A program made the translations under genes and the position numbers. 64,000 bases of DNA. Origin: Casuarius casuarius (Eukaryota > Chordata > Aves > Casuariiformes > Casuariidae). The number at the start of each line of letters is the position of its first letter. Position 1 is the stretch's first letter. Shown piece after piece: positions 52,277-64,000 of this stretch. The stretch lies in NCBI GenBank assembly GCA_003342895.1, contig PTFA01000011.1, positions 7,899,081 through 7,963,080 of the forward strand. Direction: 5' to 3'. The notes beneath the pieces were generated by a model, which did not search any database, was not told the DNA's origin, and worked only from the letters and a program-made list of their open reading frames with translations.

Positions 52277-52704
52277 TTTCAAAACAAACCACATTGTGCA
52301 GATGGGTGATGCACACACAGCTCCCATCCCCAAAGTCAGTGGAAATGTGCCCAAGGTGAGAATTTCCAAGACCAGTACACTGGACACATGATTACCACAG
52401 TAATAACCCACACAGAGAGACCCACTGAAGTTAGTAGTAATGCTGGTTACCTGTAGTGCTTGGGGCTTAAGCCATAAGTCAGAAAAGCTTAGTTCTGAGC
52501 ACCTTTTTAAACCTATTGTCTAATCTCATGTAAGTACTTCTTGAAAAATCATATTTAGAAAGTGTTCCTAATTAGAAAGAAAACTTACACATTTCTTTAA
52601 GCATGTTTACATCTTCTTAAAAACAATAAGGTAGAAATATGTACTTAATCTTCTCATAAACTTAAATACCTTACTGGATACTAATAGTACAACTGTAAAA
52701 TGCA

Positions 52705-52733
52705 CCCCCCCCCCAAAAAAAAAAAAAAAAAAA
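52705..52733. repeat. C10-A19 homopolymer junction
   Basis: Ten C are directly followed by 19 A. It is unstable in replication and a likely place for sequencing or assembly error. Confidence 0.9.
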
Positions 52734-55700
52734 GGGATAAGGGTAACAAGAAGACAGGAAAACAGCAATAGAGACATAAGCAAAAATTTTGTCAGAAATG
52801 TGGAAACTCATGTTCTGATAACTTCCTTCACAGCAGCATAGATCAAGATCTATTCCTCTCAAGTCAGTGGAATTAAATTTAAGTGTAAAATCAAGAAAAA
52901 TTGTACTTGATGCCCCAAATTATTAACTATTCTGTGAAATGAGAGTAAATAAGATAGGAACTGTCTTCCCACCTACTAATAAAAGAATTCTCAGTTAACT
53001 CCGGGCCTTGTTGAAAGCCATCGAAGGCAGTCATGATCTTCCCAAAAGCTTTAGTGTACCTGGAATTATATAATCAGGACGGAGATATCCCAAAGATAAA
53101 GAAGATATAGGAAAGTTGGAAAGCTTTTGCTGCAAGGAGAACATGGCCTTCGCAGGTCTTTCCAGGCTTTTACTTGCATTTACATTAGAATGCATGCATT
53201 TCGTCAATGCGCAATTGTAAATATACCCTTCAGAAAAATGACCTATTGATGGGTTCCCCAAAAAGCCTATACTGACTATAATGTCTAATTTAATTTCAAT
53301 TTCTTTCTGAAATTAATTGTAAGTCCTATGAGACATCATAGAAAATTACATTTTCTATTTTGTTTTGTTTTTATTAGTAGCAATAAATTCATACTGATTC
53401 TTTTTGAATTATGTTTAGGTTTTACTGATAGGAAACTTTAACCGATAACACTAGTGAGGTAGCAATAAGCAGGGTGAAATATGTATGAATGCACTTGTTC
53501 GTGGTTTATGATTAACCATAAAAAACACTAGGTTTTGGAACAGCTTATCTTTTTCTAATGTTCTTTATTGTGTCTCCAAGGCCTGGTATTTTATATGCTA
53601 GGTAAAATATATGCTACTCTTACCATGAATAGAAATTAAAACTACAATTTATTTATAGGACATTTTTATAGCCATGTGTATGTGTACTGCTGGTCATAAC
53701 CTTGCATGAGGCTGAATGAAAATGATTTCACTGTGAAATATGTTACACCGGATATCATATGGTTTGCCTCAGTACTGCACAGAATGCGTAAAAAAACACT
53801 TCCAATGCCCATGATATTTCTAACATATATTGGAATATGTTTTTCATCTGTATAATTTCTTTTTTATTGCATCTTCTACAACCTTTACATTAGGAACTTG
53901 GACCTCAGAATACCAAACATAATATTTGAGCAGTTTTTAAATAGCTTTTCTTGGAACTCCATCTAGTCTCAGAGGCTTCTTTTTCACTTTCAGATTGCCC
54001 TAGGCAGAATGAAAAATCTAGGGTCAGGTTCTTCTCTCAGATTAGGTAGTTTGACTTTGCTTCTTCTCTAGTATTGAAATAAATCATATACTGGAGACAA
54101 AGTCATAGATTTGAAGTTCTATAATATCTGAAAGAATGTCCTACAGCAAATACCAAAGTCAAAGATGTTAAATATGTTCTGGATAAGTGAAACACTATCC
54201 TGCAAACTTTCCAAGGAGATTTATTTAATAAGAACATTTTGGCTTCATGTTGTTTTGCATCAGAAATATCCTGATTATGATCTCTATCAAGAAGTTTAAC
54301 AACAAAAATTAAAACTGAAGCCTTGGAAATAGCTTCTGTTTAGAAAACAAGTTTCAGTATTTTCTGGATTTCAACAATTGTCCAAACTAGAGTGAAAGTA
54401 GGAGCTGCATGCCAAAAAAACCTAGATGCTGTGAGAAAAGGTATAAATCGGAGACAGAAGGAAAACCATACATCCTAAGTGTTCTGCCCTTTACAAAGCA
54501 TGTCTTTACTCTGCTTAGCCTTTTCAACTCACTGGTCCGTGAAGCCTAATTTCTTGTAGAAATTGCTGAATTTCTACTTGTCTATGACAAAGCGCTGTTC
54601 TCAGAATAAAAAAAGAAATCATATTAAATTTATCCACATGGATAATGTTGGAATGGAGCCAGTCATCCAGAAAGAAACTTAATCTGAAATATGTCCATTA
54701 GGCACTTCTGTACCTTAGGGTACCTCTATTTTTGTACATAAGTCCATAGAGAAAACCATCAAAATGCAAAAACAGGTTCAGTCCAGTTTTAATTTTTTCT
54801 TGTTCTCCAGCTTCTCCAGCTGTCTTTATTTCTAGTCTCCTTCCTGAAGTTCTTTTCATTCTGTCATTTGCTTCTCAGTCTTTCAAAGTATTTCATCATC
54901 TGTTTAGTTTTGCTTGTCTGTTCTCTTCCCTCACAACAACAGTTTCCTTTGTCAGAGTCTCATGTTATTAGTGGCTTTCAAGAACCATATAATTAAATAC
55001 AGTTCACCATGTTATATGACTATCTGAAATTTCCAGAATATGATGAATGGTTACAAAGGACATTTTTCTTATTCTACGTACATCATTTACTTAGTTTACT
55101 AAAGATTTTGTCACATATAAAAATATACATGCCAAATGCTCTACCTTCCCCCTTTCTTCCACAGACAAATAGACACACTTTCAGCTCATATCAATAACAA
55201 TGTCAGCACTGGACATTCCTTTGGGGTTAATGACCCTTTCCAGGGCTGTGGATCAGCGGCTCCCAGGAGGTTGTTAATTCTCAGAAAAAGCCCTGTTCCT
55301 CTGCTTTTATTGCTTAAATATACTGTGTATAGAATTGCTCACTGCCATATAACATAAATATTAGAGAGAAAAAAATAAGTCGAGTTCCCAGCTGAGTAGA
55401 AACTGATACGACTCAAAATGACTTTGTCTTATGCTAGATAACAGTTGGATATTAGCAAGCACATCCACTGCCCATCCCTATTTTAATAAAAATTTCGGGG
55501 TAAAAGACTGCCTTTAGAAAGTACCCGAAGATAAATTGTCTTGAGAGCATCAGCTGTGCTTTTGAACTATAAAACAAATAAACCCTAAAAACTTACATAT
55601 AATGATTTCTTGTAATTTATTCCCCTTCAAAATTGCATTTGGCACTCAGGACTGAAAGTAGATCTGAAGTTTCAACTATGCACTGATTAAAATGAGTTAA

Positions 55701-57874
55701 GCACCTCTGTAACAGTCTTTATAATGAAAACACTGATAGATCATTAAGTATAGTGCCCATTAAGTGCAAGACCTAAAACATATTACTGTTATTTTTGTTC
55801 TTAATTCAATGATACTTTCCTTCCTTGTAATTTGTAGCATCTCTACCAGTCTTTTGTTTTGAACTAGGACAATCAGAATTAAACCATTGCATTTATTATA
55901 CTCTAAATTGGTTTTGGTGTTTAACATAGTAATTGCTGTGCTTAATTAATAGGTAAAGCACAGTAATAAAATAGACTCAGGTAGACTCTTAGTGTTCCAG
56001 AAAATAGCTTGTGAAAGAGAAACTAACAGTAGCAACCCCACTGGTTTTTCTGTTACATATTTCTTTTGCGGAGACTATCTTTCACTTTAAATCTAACTGG
56101 CTATTAATCCCCCTTTTCTTCTGAATTACTTTTAAAATGACAAGGAAGATATTGAGAAAGTGCATCAACGTCTTTGCTGTATAGATCACCAGGTCATTAA
56201 CATACACCTCAAGGAACAAGGTGCAGGAGTGAAGGAGAGTAAAAGATTAGCATGGTTACATTTTTAAAGCTGCCAAATCCCATTCTTTTCTCTATCAAAA
56301 TTTATGGCATGGCCTATGGATGTCCGTAACCGGAAACTAAGGCATGGGCAGGAAAAGCAATGTTATCATTTAGTTTTTGTTCCTTTTAGATCTTGCTAGT
56401 ATAAGTCCACTTGCATTCAGTCAGCTTTTGTCTTGTCATGTTTTCATTAGCTTGGATACCAGCTCATATTTAAACTCTTATAAAAAGTGAAGGAGCTGAA
56501 ATTACATCCTACTGGAAGCCAGAATGCCAAATGAAAGGTTACAGTGATTTATTTACTTTTAGATTACTGTGTTCTATAGTAAATTTTGATCAGTTTGACT
56601 GCCTTTTGCCCTGCTGATTCACTTGCTAGGGAATGATAAGACATGCAGACAACCAAGTCAATCATCTATATTTAAGGTATTGTAGTCCTTCAGCAGCTGA
56701 GTGACCAAGCAGAATTGCTTTTCAAAGCTGAGTGGATTGCTCAAGTACTCGGTGAAGATGTATGTGAGGCCCTTAGAGCTGGGTCTTCCACATATGTTGC
56801 AATTTAAAAGCCGTTACCAAAAGATTCATTTCCTCAGTTGATCTAAATCACTATTAATGACACTGAAGTTATTGAGCAATTCTATGTTAGATGAAGTAAA
56901 GAATCTGTTCTTAAAGTACTATACATAACAGTCAGAAAAAATCTTTTTCCTGGTTGGCAGGATGTATGCAATGTTATATCCACAAGTTATTAGATGCTAA
57001 TATCCCACCAAACACCTTTTCACATGCTTAAGTAGTACGTAATTAGATTGATTTCCTGCAAATCCTTAAAGCAGCTTGAATCTGATCTGGACCTTGCCTA
57101 GGGGCCAGAGAGACACAAGCTCTTCAATTCCCCAAGGTCAGTTTCCAGGTCTGTGTCCGACTTCCCAAACCCCAAACGCTCCGAGCAGCCACTTGTCTAA
57201 GCCCTATTGGAAAACCCAAGCAAAGTACTTTTCTGCTGCTCCTGAAATGCTAAATCCTGGGTATACCTAACAGATCAGGGATCCTGCAAATCACAGCAAT
57301 TATTTGTTTGTTTAGAAACATGGCAGGCCATCTCCCTTGCCCTCTGCTATTTATTTAAACAACGGCTCCATGGCTCAATTTCTCTCCTTGAGTATGTGGA
57401 ATGCCAGGTTCATTTTCATTCTCTGTCTGCTGGAATCCAAAATCTCGTTTGTAGAAAAGCACTCTGGCTACCGGGTGAAGTTTTAGCTTTGGAAAAGGTT
57501 CACAGCTCCCCCTTTTGAAGCTGTGGCATCTTTCATCAGTGAATAAGATGTTTTGGCTAAAGCAAGCCTAACTCCTCAGCCTAATGGTTAAACTCTCTTT
57601 TCAGTAAGAAGGAAGGAGAGTATGGTTAGCTGTTCCCAACTCTGACTGTATTTCAAAAGAGAGAAATGACCATTCAGGGCAGTTCTTGAAAGAAACTTTT
57701 CAAGACATATACTCCGAAAATGACTTGGGGAAAAAAAACATAGACACATCTTAGTATTCCCTGCTCAATGTCTCATTCTTTTTCTATATGGAGCCTAGGT
57801 ATGCAATTTTCACTACAAGACTTAGGTACCTGCGTTCTTTTTTAAACTGAGTTTAAGGTCTTTATTCTCTGCAC

Positions 57875-57897
57875 CTCCCCCTCCCCCCCCCCACCTC
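57875..57897. repeat. C-rich tract
   Basis: cctccccct followed by C10 (57883-57892). The minus strand is G-rich and could form a quadruplex. Confidence 0.8.
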
Positions 57898-60800
57898 TAT
57901 CCCTCCGAGTTTTTAATAGATCCAGGTGTTTGGGGGTTTCTTACTGGAGAGTTGGTCTGGTGGGTATTCAGAGAGAGAAATAGTTCAAAACCAAACTAAA
58001 ACCAGGTAGAAAAAGCAGATTTGAGTAAAATCAACACTAGTTTCTTCTTTTGTTTTTCTTTTAAAAAGTAGCAATATGAAAAAACTCAGCTCAGGTCAAT
58101 CCCCAACAATTTGTCCATCCAGTCCAAAGTGGAAAAGAGAAAAGTTATTACCGGATTTTTTTTTTTTAATTTTAAATATATTTGTAACTAAAATTGAAAT
58201 AAGATTGCTTAGTAATATCAAAATAGTGAAGCATTTATGAATATGCAGTTAAAAAAAAATGAGAACAGCATATTCTGAAATTTTTCCAAATATTTGACCC
58301 TCATCTGTTCTGTGAAAAATGTTCCCCAGTTTTGCTTTAATGCCAAAAATAACCAGAGTCTGTCAGATTTTTTTTCAGTAAATCTATTATCTTTTTTCCT
58401 GAGATATTCGCTGATTCAGGGTTTAATGCCATACCTTACAGCTATATACAATGCTAGATTTATATAAAAATGGAGACTTACTAGTGTTATTGAGGTGCAC
58501 ACATTTTTCAGAGAAAAATCTACCTTTTGGAAAAGTAACAGTTTTAACAAGTGAAATGTCTAAGTTGGGGATCTGACCTTTGTTGCAATATAAAAAGCTT
58601 TGATCTTTTTGATGAACTGAAACATGGTGTTGGGCACAAAACCTTGTTTTCCACATGTACGAAAAGCTCTCCAGACAAACAAATCCAAACTACACTTTGG
58701 CAGTTTCTAATGACAACAACACAACAACAAAGAATAATTTTACTCAGCAATGACAAATATGTCTGACCCAACCATGCTTCTGTCTTCTTCTGTTTCTTGC
58801 AATAGTTTCTGCTTCTGCCAATATTCTTTTTTTCATCAATGGTTTTCATTCTTTGTTGCAAGGACTAACTCCTCTTCAATAAATTGCCTAATTAAAAATA
58901 ATCATGAGTGCAAACATGAAACAGGGCTTTTTTATAACTACCCTTTACCTTTCTGCAGAAAAGAATAAATGTAATGATGTATATTGTCTAGCTCATATGA
59001 CTAATGACAGAAACATTAATTCCAGATACATTTTTATTTCAGCCACTTATTTGCACCCTGTTACTGTATGAAGAGCAATATTTCTGTGGAGTTATGGTGA
59101 CATCAAGTGGCTAGCTAAATGATCCCTATGAATATAAAACATCAATGGATACTCCAGAGGTTGGAGCAGAAACCAATTAAAGGAACTACCAACAGGTAAT
59201 ATTAAGAATGTCTTACCTTCTTTGTTATATTAGTGAACTATCAGTTCCATGTGACAAATAATTAAAATCTAAATTTTAGATGTATCGTTAGGTTGTGTAT
59301 CATTAAACTGTACAGTTAATGAATACCAAAGTCATATTTCCTCCCTGAGGTAGAGTTCAAATGGTAGTGACTGATACTGAAATGAAACGCAATGTGCAGT
59401 ACCAAATCATCTGAACTACTCTTTTTTACCTTCTATTAAAACATACCTGGACTGCTGAAACAGTCAGCTGCTGGGCACCGGTTAGGAAGATAGAGTGTGT
59501 GATAATTTCCTTCTGACCAATAGGATTTTGGTGACTGAGTGAATAAGTCTACAACTATCTACAACTTTAGTCCGTATGCTCTAGTTTAATGATACTACAG
59601 CCTCACAAAGATAACAAATATATACATATTTTTTTTTATTTGTTCTGCAGTAGGCTAAGTACTTTAAAATACTGGACTATCAAATTTGGTTCCCACCCTT
59701 TCAGATCTGGTTCCAGGGGATGACCAGTTTCTGAGTACCAAGGCATGTATTACGAGAGGTTCCAACTAATGCATTTTCTTCACCTCCTTGTTTTTCACTC
59801 AGTTTCTTAATGAGGCAACTTCTCTGTCTCCTCTCTCCTACAGTCAGATCTTTCTTTAGCCAGCCTCTCAGTCCCTCAAACCAGTGCTACTACTTTGATC
59901 ATTCACCGCTCTCTTCCAATGTCGTGCCAGAGCCTCCTGCTTCGAGGCTTATTTGAGCACCCTAGGCCTACCTAGGGAATAATGAGTCAATATGAAATCA
60001 ATAAAAGATACAATTTACATGGGCCAGACTCATCAGAATATTGCCAAGATGGTAGCTGAGAGTCAGAGAGGGAATACTGGGTGGGGGGGTGTCTGAGTTT
60101 GTATGTGCTGATACAAAAATTACAAGTAAACTTACAGGATAATACAGTGACTGTATTATGCTGACATAAGTCACAGAAAAGACCCCAGTGCCTTTCTTCA
60201 ATTTGAATAAAGCCTTTATAACTGAACCTCCTACTTAACTTGTCCTCATTGGTAAATATATCCAAATGACTTTCCCCTCATGAAAGAATCATATTTACTT
60301 GAATGCATTTCTATATTTTTTCTCTTTTGTTCTGGGGTTCTCATAACACAAATGATTAACTCTGGTACTGCAAGCCTTATCTCCCGCTTAAGCATGCAAA
60401 TACAATTTTAGTAAATAAATAAAAATTCTGACATTATGAACTATATATTCTTCAGTGGGGGCTCTGATAAAAATATTATGTATGAGAAGCAATATGGGAA
60501 AAAAACAAGTAATATACAAGGTTGTATTACTTTGGAAGATATACAAAATAAAAAGCATTAATAAGTCTGCTTACAGACTGCTATTTGAACCAGAAATCAC
60601 ATTAAGTGCTTAAATTGATTTACTCTCCCCTCCCCAAAATAATAAAATAAAATTCTTCAAGACAATAAATAAAGGTGGGTAAGTAAAATCCTCAGGAAAA
60701 AGGGGGACCTTACAGCCACCTGATTCATATTTCATATCTCTTCCATTTTTCCTTCTTTTTTTTCTCCCTGTTGAAATTCATATATACAGAATGTCATAAG

Positions 60801-61665
60801 TCAGTGTTGCTTTGGATTCAATTTATTTCACAAAAAAAACCAATTCATGTGAACTCAGGCCAAAATAGTCTAGTGAAATAACTTTTTTTTTTCATTTATT
60901 TGCACTGCCATGTCTCTTCACTGAAGTTAATGCATTTTCCCTGAAAGCTAATTCATTTCAATTTAAATCAACATAATATCTTTGAACTAGTGCATTCCAG
61001 AAGTGCCATGTTTAAATGTACAGTGGTATGTTTGTGTAAATTACAGATTTTATTAGTAATTGCACCAAAAAATTACACAAGGGAAAACTTTTGCTTCTAA
61101 CCAGTGCTGAGCATAAAGGCAAATATCCAGGTTTTGTTTTGATTTGATATTCCGGGGGTTATGGCCTTCGGCAGAGAGGAGTGAAGGGAAAACCTATTTA
61201 TATGTCTAAATATAACAGCGTATAATTCTTGCCTAAAATATGGAATAATAAAAGTGAGTTTTTACATTTTTTCCTGTATTTGGGGTGGTCACAAATTCGT
61301 AATTGTTTAGATGACAGGGCAGTGGGGTAAATTCATAACTCTGTGTGTTATCCTTTACATGCACAAGATAGATAAATACACTTAACATTCATTTAACTTT
61401 TACTGAAGCTTCGATATTTAAAGAGAGTTATAGTTTATCCTGTCAGGGAAGAAATGCTAAGCACTTCACTGACAGAGATTTTTTTAAAATAGAATATGGA
61501 GTGCAACAAGGTTTTAAACTACTGTGCTTGGTTTCTTTTCTTCCTGTCTCTCTATCTTCATAAATATCTAACAATAACACATGAGCTATGAGTTGTTTTT
61601 TAAAAAACAATCTAGCAAAGCCAAACTCTTCTGCTCATAGGCCAGTCCACAATATTTTGTATTTA

Positions 61666-61845
61666 TTTGCCATGCTGCAGGCCAGGGCGCAGTGGAAGCG
61701 AGACCCAGGCTGTGAGGAGCCACAGGGGGCGGCAAGGCCATGCGGTGCCCCCTCCCCAGCCAGCCCCAGCCCCCAGCCCCCAGCAAGGGGAGCCAGGACG
61801 CGATGGGGATGGTGACCGGGAGTGGCCACAGTTGGCTTATAAAGT
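61666..61845. repeat. Second GC-rich island, G-quadruplex-capable minus strand
   Basis: About 180 GC-rich bases with about seven CpGs, sharply set in AT-rich DNA. The core at 61748-61781 has C-runs of four to five separated by 'ag' or 't', so the minus strand carries at least four long G-runs with two-base loops. Both strands have open Pro/Gly/Arg-rich frames here (such as 61588-61815 plus and 61586-61879 minus). GC-rich DNA has few stops, so these frames are not evidence of a gene. It resembles the island at 30570-30862 in word use (cagcccc), but I cannot align the two. Confidence 0.55.
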
Positions 61846-64000
61846 TTAGGAGAGCGAGTGGCATTGCTATGTAGTACAAATTTCTTGATTTTTATAGCTG
61901 GTCATTTTTTCCCAGGGAAGTGTGAGGCCTTGCTCTAACCAGCTATATGCCCCGTCAGGTGTATTTACAGAGGATAATGCTGTTGACAATAATTCCTGCT
62001 GTAGGGATGCTTTCATTAAACAAGAAAGTAGAATAATTGGATATATTACAAAGGATGAATGTATAGGTGCTCTATGCATCAGCATCTTCAGCTACTATAC
62101 TATATCTGTCGCATAAATACATGTGTGTAACAGAGTTTGCCTAACTTTCGGGGAATGGGAATTTCCAGATGTAGATTTACGGACAGTACTAATGGAAATG
62201 CAGCTCTGTTCTGCCACTCTGTTTTCTTTCTCATGTGTCTCACATATATCACTGATGCTTCCCACTGTGTCTGCCAATGAGTGTTGGGAAATTGAAGAGA
62301 TAAAGACCAAAGCCTTCTTTCCCTCATTCATGCTGGGCAGGCATGCACTCCTCAAAATATAGGTTTTTACTTTTTTTTTTAATGTTTAGCTCTAAATTTA
62401 TCCCTTTCTTTATACACTGAAAAGCCAAAGGCCTCTATCATAAATGTAGTTTAGAAGCCAGACTCCCTTTTCATTATGTCAGCATCTAGACCTGTTTGAA
62501 CAGGACTGGTCAAAGAAAAAAAAGTTTTATTTTATACCTGTGTAATTTGATTCAGTGCTGAGTGCTGAGACTCATCGTTTCAAGAAAAAGATGTGTGGGT
62601 AGGAAAATGTTACTTGCTTTGATTCTAGTCCTGCAAACAAACAGGAAGACCCATCAAATTTAGCGTACACAGAAGTATGAGATCCTATCTGAGTGTCTGC
62701 TGTTTGTTATTAGTGACTGTTTTTCTTCTGAATTCAAACACCTAAATGCAAAATATTTGTTTTAAGACCAGTGGGGTATGTAGAGGAGTTTACCTGGAAA
62801 CCAGTCTAAACATGGAAGAGCTGCAAGAGTCCATCTCCAGACAAGGCAAGAGACCTATACCGAAAGCAATTGCCTTCTGTAAGATCAGAAAGTTAAAAAG
62901 AGTGAAGCTAGTCTTAATCATCATAACTTATTAAATAACTCTCTATGGATTAGTTGGCAGTGACAGTAACATTTTCTGAGACACCTAGATAAGCGTAAAA
63001 GGACTAGAAAAGCCTAGCTATATTGCCTGCATAACAATCTATTCTATCATGTTTTAGGTGTAACTTGTCATAAAACCTTCCCATGCCAATATTGCTCAAA
63101 ATGATGGAATGACTCATCTTTACCTCAGGCATTTTGAAAGAAGATCACCCAGCCTAATACCAGGAAGCTAGTTGTTCAGCTCTTTAGATATGACAGTCAC
63201 CCAAAGCCTGGAATATATGCTTCATCCTCCTTTTTTTCACACTGTTATCTACTTTAACTCATCAAACGACCATCATCCTTTCCCGGGAGAGAAAGAGAGA
63301 GAGAAAGACGGTGCAGAGAGATGCTGATGTCAGAACTATTTAAGGATTTCAGTCTCAGAGGGGTTTTTTTTTTCCAACGTTTTATCCTTTCCTATCACCT
63401 TATTCTTCTGTGTCCAGTTCTCTGTGTGGATCGCTATTGATCTTTAAGTACAATATCTCTAAAGCTTTCTGGTTGCTTTTGACGGTTACCTTATTTATTA
63501 ATTTTAATTTTTTTAGAAGTCAGAAACACTTAACACAGTTATTCCTTGAGATACCATTAAAATATGCTAACTAAGGTAAATGTGTAGGAGAGAATGCAGA
63601 CATTTTTAAAGGTTATGATCTATGACAACGTTTCTCAGCTTTAAAGTTAGCTTAATTGAATTAATTGTAGCATTGAAGAAACAGAAGAACAAAGAGAACT
63701 CTGACTCTGAATGTATTAATGGCAAATATTTGACCTTTTCAATATGTTACATCTTGATTGGCAGGCCTTTCTATTGGAGCCCTCTTAACAATTATTTCTT
63801 TATTTTTCCTGCATGAAAAATAAGGTAGGCGTGTCAAAGAGCCAAAGCGCAGCTGAGATAATTGGAAAGATCCAAAATGGGAAGCATGCATGTGTCTGTG
63901 TACACAATCTTCTGTAATTCAGAGGGCATTAGCAATGGGGGTTTTATTCTGTTGGCAAAGCTTTTAGCAAAAAGAAAAAGCTCAACCAAGTTGAAGGTAA
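61846..64000. other. Unassigned AT-rich DNA
   Basis: No gene is supported. Overlapping frames on both strands at 61867-62362 have no recognisable product. There is a short GA-rich tract at about 63286-63308. The window ends inside ordinary non-coding sequence. Confidence 0.55.

Larger units (their letters stand above)
51246..61665. other. Unassigned AT-rich DNA with simple repeats
   Basis: No gene is supported. Contains a perfect 21-bp tandem duplication (51338-51379), a CATA/TG tract (52199-52276), a C10-A19 junction (52705-52733), a C-rich tract (57875-57897) and a small palindrome (59960-59977). The plus frame at 51839-52165 (108 codons) and the minus frame at 58544-58861 (105 codons) are unrecognised and of a length expected by chance. 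Confidence 0.5.

Noticed and set aside
59838..59960. Polypyrimidine stretch ending in 'ctcctacag' that resembles a splice acceptor, followed by 'cctaggcctacctagg'
   Set aside because: No open exon with a donor site follows, and pyrimidine-AG motifs are common by chance. The 7-bp palindrome at 59960-59977 is also too short to carry weight.
1..64000. CRISPR array, prokaryotic operon, defence system or phage
   Set aside because: No spaced direct repeats, no dense coding and no Shine-Dalgarno-type gene starts. The repeats are those of a vertebrate, most likely a bird.
1..64000. tRNA, rRNA, snRNA or microRNA genes
   Set aside because: I looked for conserved tRNA box A/B pairs and for the start of U6 and found none. 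The hairpins noted are too short to be microRNA precursors.

Overview
This window looks like a gene desert from a bird nuclear genome. The evidence is repeat content: one CR1 LINE of the avian type in minus orientation (about 1370-2137, ending in ATTCTRTG-like octamers), a second fragment of the same kind in plus orientation (about 41485-41745), a solo LTR of an endogenous retrovirus with short flanking repeats (37847-38197), and older CR1 and MIR-like remnants shared among amniotes. I saw no Alu, L1 or other mammalian repeats. By eye the base composition is AT-rich, with simple AT repeats and two short GC-rich islands. No species can be named from this.

I found no protein-coding gene, exon series, tRNA, snRNA or rRNA that I can support. 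The longest open frames are either inside CR1 (the 194-codon frame near 1.3-1.9 kb is antisense to the LINE), inside AT/TG microsatellites, in a GC-rich proline-rich island (30524-30904), or about the length expected by chance for AT-rich DNA. The window could be intergenic or lie inside a very large intron; nothing here separates these.

Layout: 0-1.4 kb unassigned; 1.37-2.14 kb minus-strand CR1; 2.1-28.4 kb unique AT-rich DNA with scattered MIR-like remnants (about 5.2, 13.05, 20.1, 21.9 and 27.7 kb) and small local duplications; 28.49-28.66 kb a TA/CA microsatellite forming a roughly 90-nt near-palindrome; 30.57-30.86 kb a GC-rich island; 36.74-37.0 kb the 3' end of an older CR1-like LINE in minus orientation; 37.85-38.20 kb the solo LTR; 41.49-41.75 kb a CR1 ORF2 fragment missing both ends; 50.1-51.25 kb a decayed CR1-like reverse transcriptase region in plus orientation; 61.67-61.84 kb a second GC-rich island with a G-quadruplex-capable minus strand; the rest is unassigned.

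Nothing in the window works together as a pathway. The most useful observations are the dated-looking LTR insertion with one mismatch between its flanking repeats, the large palindrome, the two unexplained GC-rich islands, and the CR1 piece that unusually lacks its 3' end. I did not find a previously undescribed biological system.
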